Source of the DNA: Acinetobacter sp. ANC 3813
GTDB lineage: Bacteria; Pseudomonadota; Gammaproteobacteria; Pseudomonadales; Moraxellaceae
NCBI RefSeq assembly: GCF_002135435.1
Contig: NZ_NEGK01000003.1
Coordinates: forward strand, 248,001-312,000
Direction of reading: 5' to 3'
DNA: 64,000 nucleotides
Part shown: positions 1-8,788 of the stretch, one piece after another
How positions within the stretch are numbered: position 1 is the stretch's first letter
Layout: each line of letters begins with the position of its first letter
Translations under genes and position numbers: made by a program
The notes under the pieces: generated by a model
Database searches by the model: none
What the model saw: only the letters and a program-made list of their open reading frames with translations
What the model was told of the DNA's origin: nothing

Positions 1-1650
1 CGGCCATAAGCTGTTAATGCCACCCAGCGGATCGACTACGCCCTGATAAACAAAGAAGCCCCAGCCAGCAACTGCAACCGCTGTACCCAGCAAGTTACCA
101 AAGAAGTTATGAGAGTTCTTCACTGCAGGAATAACAATACCTACAGTATCCTGCACCATAAAACGGCATGCGCGTGTACCCGCATCTACAGCAGTTAAAA
201 TAAACAATGCTTCGAACAGAATTGCAAAGTGATACCAGAACGCCATCATTGAACGGTTATTAAAAATTTCCGTGATGATATGCGCCATACCAATAGCAAA
301 AGTCGGTGCGCCTCCTGTACGTGACAGAATCGAGTTTTCACCCACTTCTTTCGCCAGTAGGCTAAGCGTTTCTGGCGTAACGACAAAACCAAGATTGCGC
401 ACTGCTTCAGCTGCAGACTCTACAGTTGTACCCAGTACGGCCGCAGGCGCATTAATGGCAAAATAAACACCCGGCTCAAGCACAGTTGCACAAATCATTG
501 CCATAATCGCAACGAATGACTCCATCAGCATGCCGCCGTAGCCAATCATGCGAATATCTGTTTCGTTGTTGACTAACTTTGGCGTTGTACCTGAAGAGAC
601 TAATGCATGGAAGCCTGAAATTGCGCCGCAGGCAATGGTGATGAACAAAAATGGGAACATAGAGCCTGCAAATACAGGACCTGTTCCATCTACAAAATGC
701 GTAACTGATGGCATTTTCAGCATAGGCATAGCCACCATAATGCCGAACGCCAAACCTGCAATTACACCAATTTTTAAGAACGTTGATAAATAATCACGCG
801 GCGCAAGCAATAACCATACAGGCAATACTGACGCAACAAAGCCGTAACCAATCAGCCACCAGGTTAACTCCGTACCGCTCAGGGTAAAGAATGGGCCCCA
901 GTATGGATGCTGTGCAATATCGCCGCCATAAATAATGCCGGCCATCATCAGCACAAAGCCAATGATTGAAACTTCAGCAATTTTACCTGGGCGCAGGAAA
1001 CGCATGTAAATGCCCATAAAAATTGCAATTGGCACCGTCGCAGCAATACTGAATACACCCCAAGGGCTATTGGTCAATGCTTTGACAACCACTAGGGCCA
1101 ATACAGCAAGGATGATGATCATTACACCTAAAGCACCCAGCATGACAATCACACCAGCGAAGGAACCCAGTTCCTGCTTGGCCATTTCACCCAGCGAACG
1201 TCCATCACGGCGCGTCGAGATAAACAGTACTAAAAAGTCCTGTACCGCACCGGCCAGCACCACACCAATTAAAAGCCAGAGTGTCCCCGGCAAATAACCC
1301 ATTTGCGCAGCGAGAATCGGCCCGACTAAAGGTCCAGCGCCAGCAATGGCTGCAAAGTGATGCCCAAACAAAACGCTTTTATTGGTCGGCACATAATCTA
1401 AGCCGTCATTCAGCCGATGCGCTGGCGTTAAACGCCGCGGATTGAGTTCAAAAACTTTGGTGGCGATAAATAAGCTATAAAAGCGGTATGCAATGCTGTA
1501 TACACAGATTGCTGCCAAAATAAGCCATACGGCATTCACATGCTCACCGCGGCTGACGGCAAGTATCCCAAAGGATACTGCGCCCACGATTGCAACCAAA
1601 ATCCAAATAAGTTTGGAAAATGGTCCTGACTTTTTTTGAATAGATTCCAT
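1..1650 (-). CDS. cstA: Carbon starvation protein CstA (3' end cut by window)
   Basis: Inner-membrane transporter of the CstA family, which takes up peptides and/or pyruvate when carbon is short. The reading frame is open from an ATG at 1650 to the left edge, giving 550 residues. The E. coli protein is about 700, so roughly the last fifth lies outside. The start is backed by AGGGAT eight bases upstream. The translation is almost entirely hydrophobic helices with the family's conserved stretches, including FGHHFAAIAGAGPLVGP in the N-terminal part, STRRDGRSLG, and TGGAPTFAIGMA. No regulatory partner is next to it; efp follows upstream behind its own terminator. Family assignment is firm. The substrate cannot be told from sequence. 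Confidence 0.93.
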   Translation of the reverse strand, partial: MESIQKKSGPFSKLIWILVAIVGAVSFGILAVSRGEHVNAVWLILAAICVYSIAYRFYSLFIATKVFELNPRRLTPAHRLNDGLDYVPTNKSVLFGHHFAAIAGAGPLVGPILAAQMGYLPGTLWLLIGVVLAGAVQDFLVLFISTRRDGRSLGEMAKQELGSFAGVIVMLGALGVMIIILAVLALVVVKALTNSPWGVFSIAATVPIAIFMGIYMRFLRPGKIAEVSIIGFVLMMAGIIYGGDIAQHPYWGPFFTLSGTELTWWLIGYGFVASVLPVWLLLAPRDYLSTFLKIGVIAGLAFGIMVAMPMLKMPSVTHFVDGTGPVFAGSMFPFLFITIACGAISGFHALVSSGTTPKLVNNETDIRMIGYGGMLMESFVAIMAMICATVLEPGVYFAINAPAAVLGTTVESAAEAVRNLGFVVTPETLSLLAKEVGENSILSRTGGAPTFAIGMAHIITEIFNNRSMMAFWYHFAILFEALFILTAVDAGTRACRFMVQDTVGIVIPAVKNSHNFFGNLLGTAVAVAGWGFFVYQGVVDPLGGINSLWP

Positions 1651-1775
1651 TTCAATCCCTCATATCTGTTTGCATTAAATCAGCTTTAAATTTTTTCTTG
1701 TTCGAGGTACTGCTGTTTCTTCCCTTGCGACTCTACTCCTGATGTTCTACTTTTCATGTAAGACTTTGGCATAAA

Positions 1776-1804
1776 AAAAGGGATGATTTTCATCATCCCT
1801 TCCA
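1776..1804 (-). terminator. Rho-independent terminator of efp
   Basis: Read on the minus strand, a 10-bp stem (AAGGGATGAT / ATCATCCCTT) with a GAAA tetraloop is followed by seven T. It lies just past the efp stop codon and separates efp from cstA. Confidence 0.9.
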
Positions 1805-1826
1805 ATAATAGTCTATTTTAAAACCA

Positions 1827-2396
1827 TTATGCACGTTCTAAATAATCGCCTGTACGAGTATCTACACGAACGCTTTCTTCTTGCTGTACGAACAATGGAA
1901 CACGTACAACTGCACCAGTTTCAAGCTTAGCAGGTTTACCGCCGCCGCCTGATGTATCACCGCGAACACCTGGATCAGTTTCAACGATCTTCAATACCAC
2001 GAAGTTCGGCGCACTTACGTTCAATGGAACACCATTGAACAGCATGATTGTGCACAATTCGTTAGAGTCGTCTTTTAACCATTTTGCAGCGTCGCCCATA
2101 GCAACTTTGTCTGCAGCAATTTGTTCAAAAGATTCAGGATCCATGAAGTTCCACATTTCGCCATCGTTATACAAGTAGTTCATTTCTACTTCTTGGATGT
2201 CTGCAGCTTCTAGAGATTCGCCAGATTTAAATGTTTTTTCCAACACTTTACCTGAACGCAGGTTACGCAATTTCACGCGGTTGAACGCTTGGCCCTTACC
2301 AGGTTTTACGTATTCATTTTCCATGATTGAACATGGGTTTCCGTCAAGCATAACCTTAAGGCCTGACTTGAAATCATTTGTAGAATAATAGGCCAT
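1827..2396 (-). CDS. efp: Elongation factor P
   Basis: Translation factor that binds between the P and E sites and rescues ribosomes stalled at polyproline. The protein is 189 residues with the usual three beta-barrel domains. The N-terminal loop reads VKPGKGQAF, placing the modified lysine at position 34, as in E. coli, when translation starts at the ATG at 2396. A GTG nine bases further upstream overlaps the GGAG ribosome-binding site and would shift the lysine to 37, so I prefer 2396. The gene is divergent from epmB, whose product prepares the beta-lysine that decorates this lysine. That pairing and the Lys34 loop indicate the EpmAB-type modification rather than rhamnosylation. EpmA and EpmC are not in the window. 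Confidence 0.97.
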   Translation of the reverse strand: MAYYSTNDFKSGLKVMLDGNPCSIMENEYVKPGKGQAFNRVKLRNLRSGKVLEKTFKSGESLEAADIQEVEMNYLYNDGEMWNFMDPESFEQIAADKVAMGDAAKWLKDDSNELCTIMLFNGVPLNVSAPNFVVLKIVETDPGVRGDTSGGGGKPAKLETGAVVRVPLFVQQEESVRVDTRTGDYLERA

Positions 2397-2727
2397 GACT
2401 GGCACTCCAAACTTACTAGTTTAATCTATGAATGCGAAGGAATTCTGCTAATACATTAGCTTTTTGACAGCGAAGTTTTTAACCGAAAGCAATGCGTATA
2501 TTGTGATGTTTAGTATTCTAAATGAGCAATACACAGCGAAGCAACGTAAAAAATGACCCTGAACCTTCGGCTTAAAGGTAAACTATCTGCAAATGAACGA
2601 AAAAATTGACAATGGCAAACCCATTGACTAAGTTCGCGCCCTAATCGAGACAATTTAGCCTAATAACACTTATTTAGGTCATATGAATTGCCTGCAATCC
2701 CTAACCTAGCATTATATAACACGTGGC
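2397..2727. promoter_or_regulatory. Divergent efp/epmB intergenic region
   Basis: This 331-bp gene-free region must hold both promoters. On the plus strand TTGACA at 2606-2611 is followed after 17 bases by TAAGTT at 2629-2634, a plausible sigma-70 promoter for epmB with a leader of about 85 bases. I could not pick a convincing efp promoter. No hairpin with a T-run is evident. Confidence 0.4.
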
Positions 2728-3744
2728 ATGATAAACTATTTGTATCAAGAGCAAAACTGGCAATCACAACTCAGTGACTTAATTACTGATCCTTTAGACC
2801 TGCTGGAGACGCTTAAGCTTTCACCTGATCAATTATTGTCAGGCGCTATACTTGCCTCTGAACAGTTTAAACTGCGTGTTCCGCGCGCGTTTGCTGCCAA
2901 AATGAATGCGGGAAATCCGCACGATCCGCTATTGCTTCAAGTTCTGCCGCATCATTTAGAATTAGAAGATCATGCAGGCTATGTGACAGACCCATTAGGC
3001 GAAGAGCAGGCTAACCAGCAGCCCGGTGTACTGCATAAATATCAATCGCGTTTCTTACTGACACTGACTGGCGCATGTGCAGTGCATTGCCGCTATTGTT
3101 TCAGACGCCATTTCCCCTATCAGGAAAATCTGCCAAAAAGTGAAGATTGGCTAAACATTCAGCAATACATTTTAAGCCAGCCCGACATTAATGAGGTCAT
3201 TTTAAGCGGCGGTGACCCCTTAACTTTGTCAAATCGGAAATTAAAACTCTGGATTGACCGCCTAGAGACACTGCCTCAAATAAAATTTTTGAGAATTCAT
3301 TCACGGGTTCCGATTGTAATCCCCAACCGTGTCGACGAAGAGCTGATTTCTATATTAAAAAACAGTAGGCTGCGCATTATTCTAGTGGTACACTCAAATC
3401 ACGCATCTGAATTAGATGATTTTACCTGCAGCAAACTTTCTGAGTTAGTCAAGGAACAAATCACTGTACTAAATCAAGCAGTATTGTTGAAAGGGGTAAA
3501 TGATACTGCAGATGTATTGGTCAATTTAAGCTACCGCTTATTTGACGCAGGCGTAATGCCTTACTATTTACATGTACTTGATAAAGTTAAAGGCGCTCAT
3601 CACTTTGATCGATCGCCAGAGTACATAAATCAACTTTATGCAGAGGTTTTAGCCAGACTACCTGGATATTTGGTGCCTAAGCTAGTGCGGGAAATTGCGG
3701 GCGAAAAAAACAAAACACCGCTTTTTGGGGTTTCAACTTTTTGA
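2728..3744 (+). CDS. epmB: EF-P beta-lysylation protein EpmB (lysine 2,3-aminomutase-like radical SAM enzyme)
   Basis: Converts L-alpha-lysine to beta-lysine, which EpmA then attaches to EF-P. At 338 residues it is a typical EpmB. The radical-SAM cluster motif is C117-x3-C121-x2-C124 (CAVHCRYCF), followed by SGGDPL, which contacts SAM, and a PLP-type C-terminal half with the PYYLH region. It lacks the C-terminal extension of clostridial lysine 2,3-aminomutases. It is divergent from its target efp, which strongly supports the functional call over catabolic lysine aminomutase. It is followed after 14 bases by the PilZ-type gene, so cotranscription with the c-di-GMP pair is possible but functionally unexplained. 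The ribosome-binding site is weak. Confidence 0.93.
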   Translation: MINYLYQEQNWQSQLSDLITDPLDLLETLKLSPDQLLSGAILASEQFKLRVPRAFAAKMNAGNPHDPLLLQVLPHHLELEDHAGYVTDPLGEEQANQQPGVLHKYQSRFLLTLTGACAVHCRYCFRRHFPYQENLPKSEDWLNIQQYILSQPDINEVILSGGDPLTLSNRKLKLWIDRLETLPQIKFLRIHSRVPIVIPNRVDEELISILKNSRLRIILVVHSNHASELDDFTCSKLSELVKEQITVLNQAVLLKGVNDTADVLVNLSYRLFDAGVMPYYLHVLDKVKGAHHFDRSPEYINQLYAEVLARLPGYLVPKLVREIAGEKNKTPLFGVSTF

Positions 3745-3758
3745 GTTAAATAATAAAG

Positions 3759-5504
3759 ATGACTAAGCATACTTCAGATATTTTTCAAAATCCGACAGAA
3801 CTTAAGTTAGACAAACTCAGCTTCTGCCCGACCAATGCTAAAGGCCTGCAGGAATGGCTCGGCAGTGTTTCAATTCTGCAGTTGGGAACATCATCTAAAG
3901 CATTGTTCAATGCATTGCTGGAAATTTCAGAACTGAAATGCCAAGAAATGCTGCGCTTTGACTTAATTCAAATTTTACATCCTACAATCGAAAATATTTT
4001 AACCAGTTTAGAAAAGCACTTCTCAAACCAGAGTCTAATCACAACAGACCGCAATGATCAGATCATTGAGCTGGCGATGCTGCTGCGCAGCCATTTTGCC
4101 AAAGTGTATATCGACACGGCTAAGCGATGTGAAGAACAGCTGAGTCAGCAGAAATTTTCAATTTTCTCTTTCGGCCATAAAAAGAGCCTTCAAACTGCCC
4201 GCATGGCATCAATCTACTATGCCATTCAGCAGTTGACGATGCTGCTGTATCAACAGCAGATGCTTTATACTGAACCTATGCCGGGACAATGGCTGGCGTC
4301 GCATCAATTAATACACTGCGCGATTCAGCATAATTTTTATCAGAGCAATCTCAACCAGATTTTAGGCACTCAGCATCAGATCTCGACGATTTCTCAGGCC
4401 TATGCACAGCTTATTCTGTTAGATATTTTCAATACCAACCAAATTCGCCCCGCAGAAATTCAAGGGTTATTCCTGTGCAGCGTTGACTGGGCAAAACTGA
4501 TCCAAATTTTACCGAAAGAAACGACTCTTTCTCGCTATACAGTAGATATTTCTAAAGATCATCCGCCTGCGTTCAATATTGATCAGCCTGCAAACTATCA
4601 GGCCAGTGTGTTTATCTCTACTCAAAATTTACTGGATCACCTGAGTGAAACTCAAACCAAAAACGGCCAATATTTGTCCAAAAATGAAAAGCTTTTTTTA
4701 ACACCTGCCCTGCATTTCCATATTCATAACTTATTAACCAACAATACTGAACGCCGCCATGAGCGTTATGAATACTCGGCACAAATCAATATTTGCTTTG
4801 GCTTGTCTGTCGCGCATTTCTATTTATCAAATGGCAAAAATTTGCATGAAACGCTGGATGTGGAAGCCAACTACAATTTCCATAATGAATCCAGTTTCGT
4901 CAACTCAATGGATACCAGCGGGCAAGTTTCGCTTTCCAATGCCAAAGCCTTGGACCGTGAAGCCAAACAAATACACTCTGCAGAAGTACTGGATATCAGT
5001 GTTAATGGTTACCGTATTAAATGGACAGGTGAAACCCCTGCCCAATTAAAAACCGGTGAATTCATTTTGATTCAGGAAAATGCGCAAAGCCAATGGCGTG
5101 GCGGGGTGATCCGCTGGATCAAGCAATCTACAGATAAAAGTCTTGAACTTGGCTTAGAAGTGCTTACGCAAGATATGTATCCTTGCGCATCATACGTCCG
5201 TACAGACCGCAATACGCAAAACTACCAGCCTGCACTGCTGGTGCAAACATCTCAGCTGGATCAGACGACAACAACACTTATTTTGCAAGGCTCTCATCTA
5301 TACAGAGAAAAGCAAACGATTCATCTTCGCTTAGGCAAAGAAGAGCTGAAAGTTTATTTAACGAAAGCGCAGCTGATCACTCAAAGCTTTATCCGCTTTG
5401 AATACGAATTATTAAATGATCAGCAAGAAAGCACTGTGAAAGATTTTATTAACAAACAAGTCAATGAGATCAAGAATCACGATTTATGGGAAGCATTGAA
5501 GTGA
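3759..5504 (+). CDS. PilZ-domain protein, possibly FimW-like c-di-GMP effector
   Basis: The protein has 581 residues. The N-terminal 320 residues are helical and without a family I recognise. The C-terminal part has the PilZ signature split by an insertion: R-x3-R at about 331-335 (RRHER) and D-x-S-x2-G at 412-417 (DISVNG), then IRW and LELGLEVL, as in PilZ barrels. About 75 residues separate the two motifs, more than usual. The gene ends 4 bases into the next gene, a FimX-like protein, so the two are translationally coupled. In Pseudomonas aeruginosa a PilZ-type protein that I recall as FimW lies next to fimX and promotes type IV pilus assembly; the arrangement here suggests the same role. 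The motif call is seen in sequence; the pilus role is inference. Confidence 0.7.
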   Translation: MTKHTSDIFQNPTELKLDKLSFCPTNAKGLQEWLGSVSILQLGTSSKALFNALLEISELKCQEMLRFDLIQILHPTIENILTSLEKHFSNQSLITTDRNDQIIELAMLLRSHFAKVYIDTAKRCEEQLSQQKFSIFSFGHKKSLQTARMASIYYAIQQLTMLLYQQQMLYTEPMPGQWLASHQLIHCAIQHNFYQSNLNQILGTQHQISTISQAYAQLILLDIFNTNQIRPAEIQGLFLCSVDWAKLIQILPKETTLSRYTVDISKDHPPAFNIDQPANYQASVFISTQNLLDHLSETQTKNGQYLSKNEKLFLTPALHFHIHNLLTNNTERRHERYEYSAQINICFGLSVAHFYLSNGKNLHETLDVEANYNFHNESSFVNSMDTSGQVSLSNAKALDREAKQIHSAEVLDISVNGYRIKWTGETPAQLKTGEFILIQENAQSQWRGGVIRWIKQSTDKSLELGLEVLTQDMYPCASYVRTDRNTQNYQPALLVQTSQLDQTTTTLILQGSHLYREKQTIHLRLGKEELKVYLTKAQLITQSFIRFEYELLNDQQESTVKDFINKQVNEIKNHDLWEALK

Positions 5505-7639
5505 GAAATCCGTTATTGTCTAAAAAGTTAAAACGTACCGAAACACGTTTACTCATTATTGATGATAATCAAATACGTTTTAACCAGATCCGTGATCTTT
5601 TAACTGACAGTGAACATCACGTACAAGCAGCATTGCTTGATGATCTGCAAAACTTTGAAAAACAGCTGAATTTACCTTGGGATCTTGTAATTTTCGGCCG
5701 TGCGTATGATTTAAAGTATGATCAAGCGTTAAGTTTAATTCGTTTATCCAGCCAGCCGAATCTGCCGCTCATTCTGATTCAGCCTGAAGATTTTGATGCT
5801 GCAAAATATTCAAACTATGTGCACAAAGGCATCTACGATGTCCTCAATTTAGAGCATCTGGATCAATTCTATATTGGCTTTATTCGTGCGCTTTCGTTCA
5901 GCCGTTTAGTGCAAACTCAAAAGCACTTAATGGATGAACTGGAAACTGCACAAAGTCAGGCACAGTCATTCGTTGAAGACAGCAACAAAGCCGTAGCCAT
6001 GATTCAAGAAGGCATCCATCTGGAAGCCAATGATGAATATTTGAAACTTTTCGGTTTCAAAACTGCAGATGAAATCATCGGCTTACCGTTACTAGACTTA
6101 TTGCAGCCGAAAGACCTAAATGATTTTAAAGTGCGATTCAAAAAGATTAATCAAGGACAATTTGATTTTGGAAAATTTGAATTAAATTCATTAAATAATC
6201 ATGTTACCGCACAAAATCCTCTGAAAATTGAGTTTATTCCAGCTACTGAAGATGATGCGCTGCAAATTACGATTGATATTGGCAATAGCAGTCCTGCAGT
6301 AGAAAAAGGCCCTGCAAAAGCCAATGCCTTCCAGCAAATCAATAGAACCATGACTAAGCAGCCTTCTGACATTAATGCTTTGGTGACGTTCTCTTTATCT
6401 TCTTATGAAGAAAGTATCTTACATGCAGACTGGAAAACTTATACAGCATACTTCCAAGGTGTGAGCAACTTCCTAAAAGAACAAACACATGCGCCATTGT
6501 TCAAGCTGGAAAGTGGCATTTTCACAGGGCTATTCCAAGCAGAAACGACCGCTAAACTGGATTCAAAACTGATCGGCTTAAATGCGCTTACTAAACCGCA
6601 GCTGATTAGCGTAAATAATGAAAGCTACCCGCTCAATTTACGCATCGGCTATACTGTTTTAGACGGTGATTTGCGTGATGAGGCTCATCTCGATCAATAT
6701 GTAGGAAAAGCTTTTTCTACTGCCCTGCCGCAAAATCAGCCTGCGCCTGAATTAGATCTATCAATTCCCGAACTGCAATTTTCTATTCAAGAACCAGTAG
6801 CAACTCCTGAAATCGCATCAGCTGAAATTCCGCTCAGCATCAATTTTAGCAAGCCTGAAATTGAAGCGCCTGTTGTTTTAAATGAGCCTGCAGTAATTAA
6901 GGCGCTGCGCACCTGCTTAGAGCGCGGTGAAATTCACCTGAAGTATCAGCAGCTGTATGATAAAGAAGATTTGAACCTATACACTTATGAAGTGACCAGC
7001 GGATTCATTTTTGAAAATAAATGGAAAGATATTTCGACGCTTAAAGAATTATCTGATGATAGCGAGCTGTCCATTAAATTAGATCGCTGGATTTTGGTGG
7101 AATCTTGCAAACAGCTGCATAACTTTATTACTCAATATCCAGATGCAAAACTGATTATTAACTTAAATAAAGAAATACTGCTGCAAGACCGCACCTTCCC
7201 AGAATTTATTTCTAAGCTCATCACTATTATCCGAAGCAAATTGCAAAACCCTCTGGTACTGCAATTCTCTGAATTAGATATTGACCAAAATATTGATGAA
7301 GCTCAGAAAGCATTCAAAGAGCTGCGTAAAAATGGCGCTGAGATTTCTCTGCGTGAATTTGGCGACTCAATGTTTAGTGAAACGTTATTGCGTAAATTAG
7401 ACGTCCATTGCTTAACACTGCATCAGAATCTGACCAAACTGCTTGGTACTGATAAACAATGTCAAGAATTGCGTGAAAAGCTGTGTATTTTCCACGATAT
7501 TCGACCTTTGCAAATTATGCTACGTGAACTTAATGACATGACTCTCTTTGCAAATGCATGGAATGTCGATGCGCGCTTCATTCAAGGCGATTATTTCCAG
7601 AAGAAACTGGATCATTTGATTGACGTACAAGATCAGTAA
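5501..7639 (+). CDS. fimX: FimX-like protein: degenerate REC-PAS-GGDEF-EAL
   Basis: A cytoplasmic protein of 712 residues. A receiver-like domain comes first (LLIIDDNQ), but its phosphoacceptor position reads DLVIFG, so Asp is missing. A PAS domain (about 165-260) follows, then a GGDEF-like domain with no GGDEF motif, then an EAL-like domain (about 465-705). Catalytic EAL residues are lost: EVT for EAL/EVL, REFG for DDFG, and no lysine in LDVHCLTL. The terminal QGDYF is kept. This pattern fits FimX-type c-di-GMP sensors that bind rather than make or cleave the nucleotide and steer type IV pili. I chose GTG at 5501 because GGAAG lies seven bases upstream and it overlaps the previous stop as GTGA. 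The in-frame ATG at 5486 lacks a ribosome-binding site. Confidence 0.75.
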   Translation: MRNPLLSKKLKRTETRLLIIDDNQIRFNQIRDLLTDSEHHVQAALLDDLQNFEKQLNLPWDLVIFGRAYDLKYDQALSLIRLSSQPNLPLILIQPEDFDAAKYSNYVHKGIYDVLNLEHLDQFYIGFIRALSFSRLVQTQKHLMDELETAQSQAQSFVEDSNKAVAMIQEGIHLEANDEYLKLFGFKTADEIIGLPLLDLLQPKDLNDFKVRFKKINQGQFDFGKFELNSLNNHVTAQNPLKIEFIPATEDDALQITIDIGNSSPAVEKGPAKANAFQQINRTMTKQPSDINALVTFSLSSYEESILHADWKTYTAYFQGVSNFLKEQTHAPLFKLESGIFTGLFQAETTAKLDSKLIGLNALTKPQLISVNNESYPLNLRIGYTVLDGDLRDEAHLDQYVGKAFSTALPQNQPAPELDLSIPELQFSIQEPVATPEIASAEIPLSINFSKPEIEAPVVLNEPAVIKALRTCLERGEIHLKYQQLYDKEDLNLYTYEVTSGFIFENKWKDISTLKELSDDSELSIKLDRWILVESCKQLHNFITQYPDAKLIINLNKEILLQDRTFPEFISKLITIIRSKLQNPLVLQFSELDIDQNIDEAQKAFKELRKNGAEISLREFGDSMFSETLLRKLDVHCLTLHQNLTKLLGTDKQCQELREKLCIFHDIRPLQIMLRELNDMTLFANAWNVDARFIQGDYFQKKLDHLIDVQDQ

Positions 7640-7652
7640 TTACTGAATATCA

Positions 7653-7686
7653 AAAAAACCGAATCAAATTGATTCGGTTTTTTTGT
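7653..7686 (+). terminator. Terminator of the epmB-fimX unit
   Basis: A stem AAACCGAATC / GATTCGGTTT with a short AT loop is followed by a T-run, 14 bases after the fimX-like stop. Confidence 0.9.
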
Positions 7687-7702
7687 GCTAAATTTTAGAT
7701 AT

Positions 7703-7731
7703 AAAAAAACGGGCTAATCGCCCGTTTTTTC
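7703..7731 (-). terminator. Terminator of rpmE (works in both directions)
   Basis: The stem ACGGGC / GCCCGT is flanked by A- and T-runs and lies between the convergent fimX-like and rpmE genes. Confidence 0.85.
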
Positions 7732-7743
7732 TCATTTTGATGA

Positions 7744-7971
7744 TTAGTCGCGTTTGATTGAACGAGACATACCAGCAAAACGTTGTTTGAATTTGTCGAT
7801 ACGGCCGCCAGTGTCCACATTCTTTTGTTTACCAGTGTAGAATGGGTGGCAAGCTGAACATACGTCTAGGTAAACAGTTTCTTTACCAAGTGCAGAACGA
7901 GTTTCGATTACGTTACCGCATGAGCAAGTAGCAACTAAAGTATCGTATTTTGGGTGAATATCGGCGCGCAT
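7744..7971 (-). CDS. rpmE: 50S ribosomal protein L31 (zinc-binding form)
   Basis: The 75-residue large-subunit protein L31. It has the zinc-binding cysteines of the C+ paralogue: CSCG at positions 16-18 and CSACH at about 37-40, followed by HPFYTGKQK. The C-terminus is slightly longer than in E. coli. It is monocistronic, with its own terminator and a long structured leader upstream. Zinc-free L31 (rpmE2, under Zur) is not in the window. Confidence 0.97.
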   Translation of the reverse strand: MRADIHPKYDTLVATCSCGNVIETRSALGKETVYLDVCSACHPFYTGKQKNVDTGGRIDKFKQRFAGMSRSIKRD

Positions 7972-8131
7972 CGTCGATTACTCCATAAAGTTAAGAAGGT
8001 TTTGCTGTCATCGCAATTGACCACTCTCCTGCAAGCAGGAGGAAGTGCTGTCACCAGCAGATCAACACCATAACAGACCATTCTTTTGGCCCACCGAGAC
8101 GGCTTCCGTCAGAGCTAAGCACAACAAGTTG
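7972..8131 (-). promoter_or_regulatory. Structured 5' leader of rpmE (candidate L31 autoregulatory RNA)
   Basis: The predicted transcript starts near 8131, giving about 160 untranslated bases. It contains GACGG-CTT/AAG-CCGTC (8096-8111) and a perfect 7-bp stem CTCCTGC / GCAGGAG (8025-8042 region). L31 leaders that bind L31 are known in several bacterial groups including gammaproteobacteria (Rfam L31 families), so autoregulation by L31 is a reasonable inference. No intrinsic terminator is visible in the leader, which points to translational control. Confidence 0.5.
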
Positions 8132-8137
8132 GGGGAA

Positions 8138-8143
8138 ATTATA
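8138..8143 (-). promoter_or_regulatory. -10 element of the rpmE promoter
   Basis: A perfect TATAAT on the minus strand. No good -35 hexamer is found 17 bases upstream; the region is AT-rich. Confidence 0.5.
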
Positions 8144-8170
8144 GCTGATTTTTTACTGTTAATAAATAGC

Positions 8171-8669
8171 TCATTCAGGCTGAATGACTTTCTTCTGTAC
8201 TTTTGCTTGCTCTGACATTTGTTTAAATTTCATTTCTACACTTTGCTGAAAAGCGCGCTGGTCATACTGATTCAAACGCTGAATCAATACAGGACAATAG
8301 GCGGCTGAATCCACCTGCTGTAAAGATTTACTCATCATTTCCAGTTTTTCTTGAAACTGCCGTTTCAAGTTTGCCTCTATCTATAGGTTAATTAAGCTCA
8401 TCTTCTTGAAATGATTCTTCACTATGCTTAAGGACAGAGATTGCACCCTCTTCTGCAACCTTGAGCACTTTTGCTTTAGCGCCTGCATAGGCTCGTTCAA
8501 GTTCAGGATTGAGCTGCAGCTGTTGATCACGGTAAAAGTCCAGCATCGGCTGCAGCGTCAACAAAGGCATCTTTTTATAAGATCTCGATTCACTCTTAGC
8601 GTTAAATCATCATCAGCTATACACGCTGTATTACAGCTGAGAACTAAAACCAGCAATTCTTTTTTTCAT
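8171..8669 (-). pseudogene. Decayed gene for a small secreted protein
   Basis: Reading on the minus strand from an ATG at 8669, MKK is followed by a hydrophobic stretch (ELLVLVLSC...TACIADDD) that looks like a signal peptide, but only after a one-base shift in a run of seven A. The frame then has to change again for the 60-residue stretch 8570-8388 (MPLLTLQPMLDFY...) and again, past stop codons, for the 65 residues 8368-8171 (helical, one cysteine). None of the pieces has a good start of its own; the last opens at TTG without a ribosome-binding site. I read the three pieces as one broken gene of about 165 codons. Two short independent genes remain possible. No function is recognised. Confidence 0.45.
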
Positions 8670-8730
8670 TTTTATCCATTCTGTTTTTAGATTTTAGCTA
8701 TAGACAACACACTCAGTTTACATGATCCAT

Positions 8731-8762
8731 TAAAAGACTCGGTAGCTCCCGAGTCTTTTAAC
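8731..8762 (-). terminator. Terminator of the SBF-like transporter gene
   Basis: A 12-bp perfect stem (TAAAAGACTCGG and its complement) with a 6-base loop, just past the stop at 8789. Confidence 0.85.
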
Positions 8763-8788
8763 ACTGAAATTCTCAAATCAAATGCAAT

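Noticed and set aside
272..1297. Plus-strand frames opposite cstA
   Set aside because: They are antisense to a clear CstA frame that runs off the left edge; none has a family resemblance or a ribosome-binding site.
1651..1770. Riboswitch or attenuator before cstA
   Set aside because: The short leader shows no stable hairpin series or leader peptide.
2728..3744. Catabolic lysine 2,3-aminomutase
   Set aside because: Length and divergence from efp fit EpmB; no lysine-fermentation genes are nearby.
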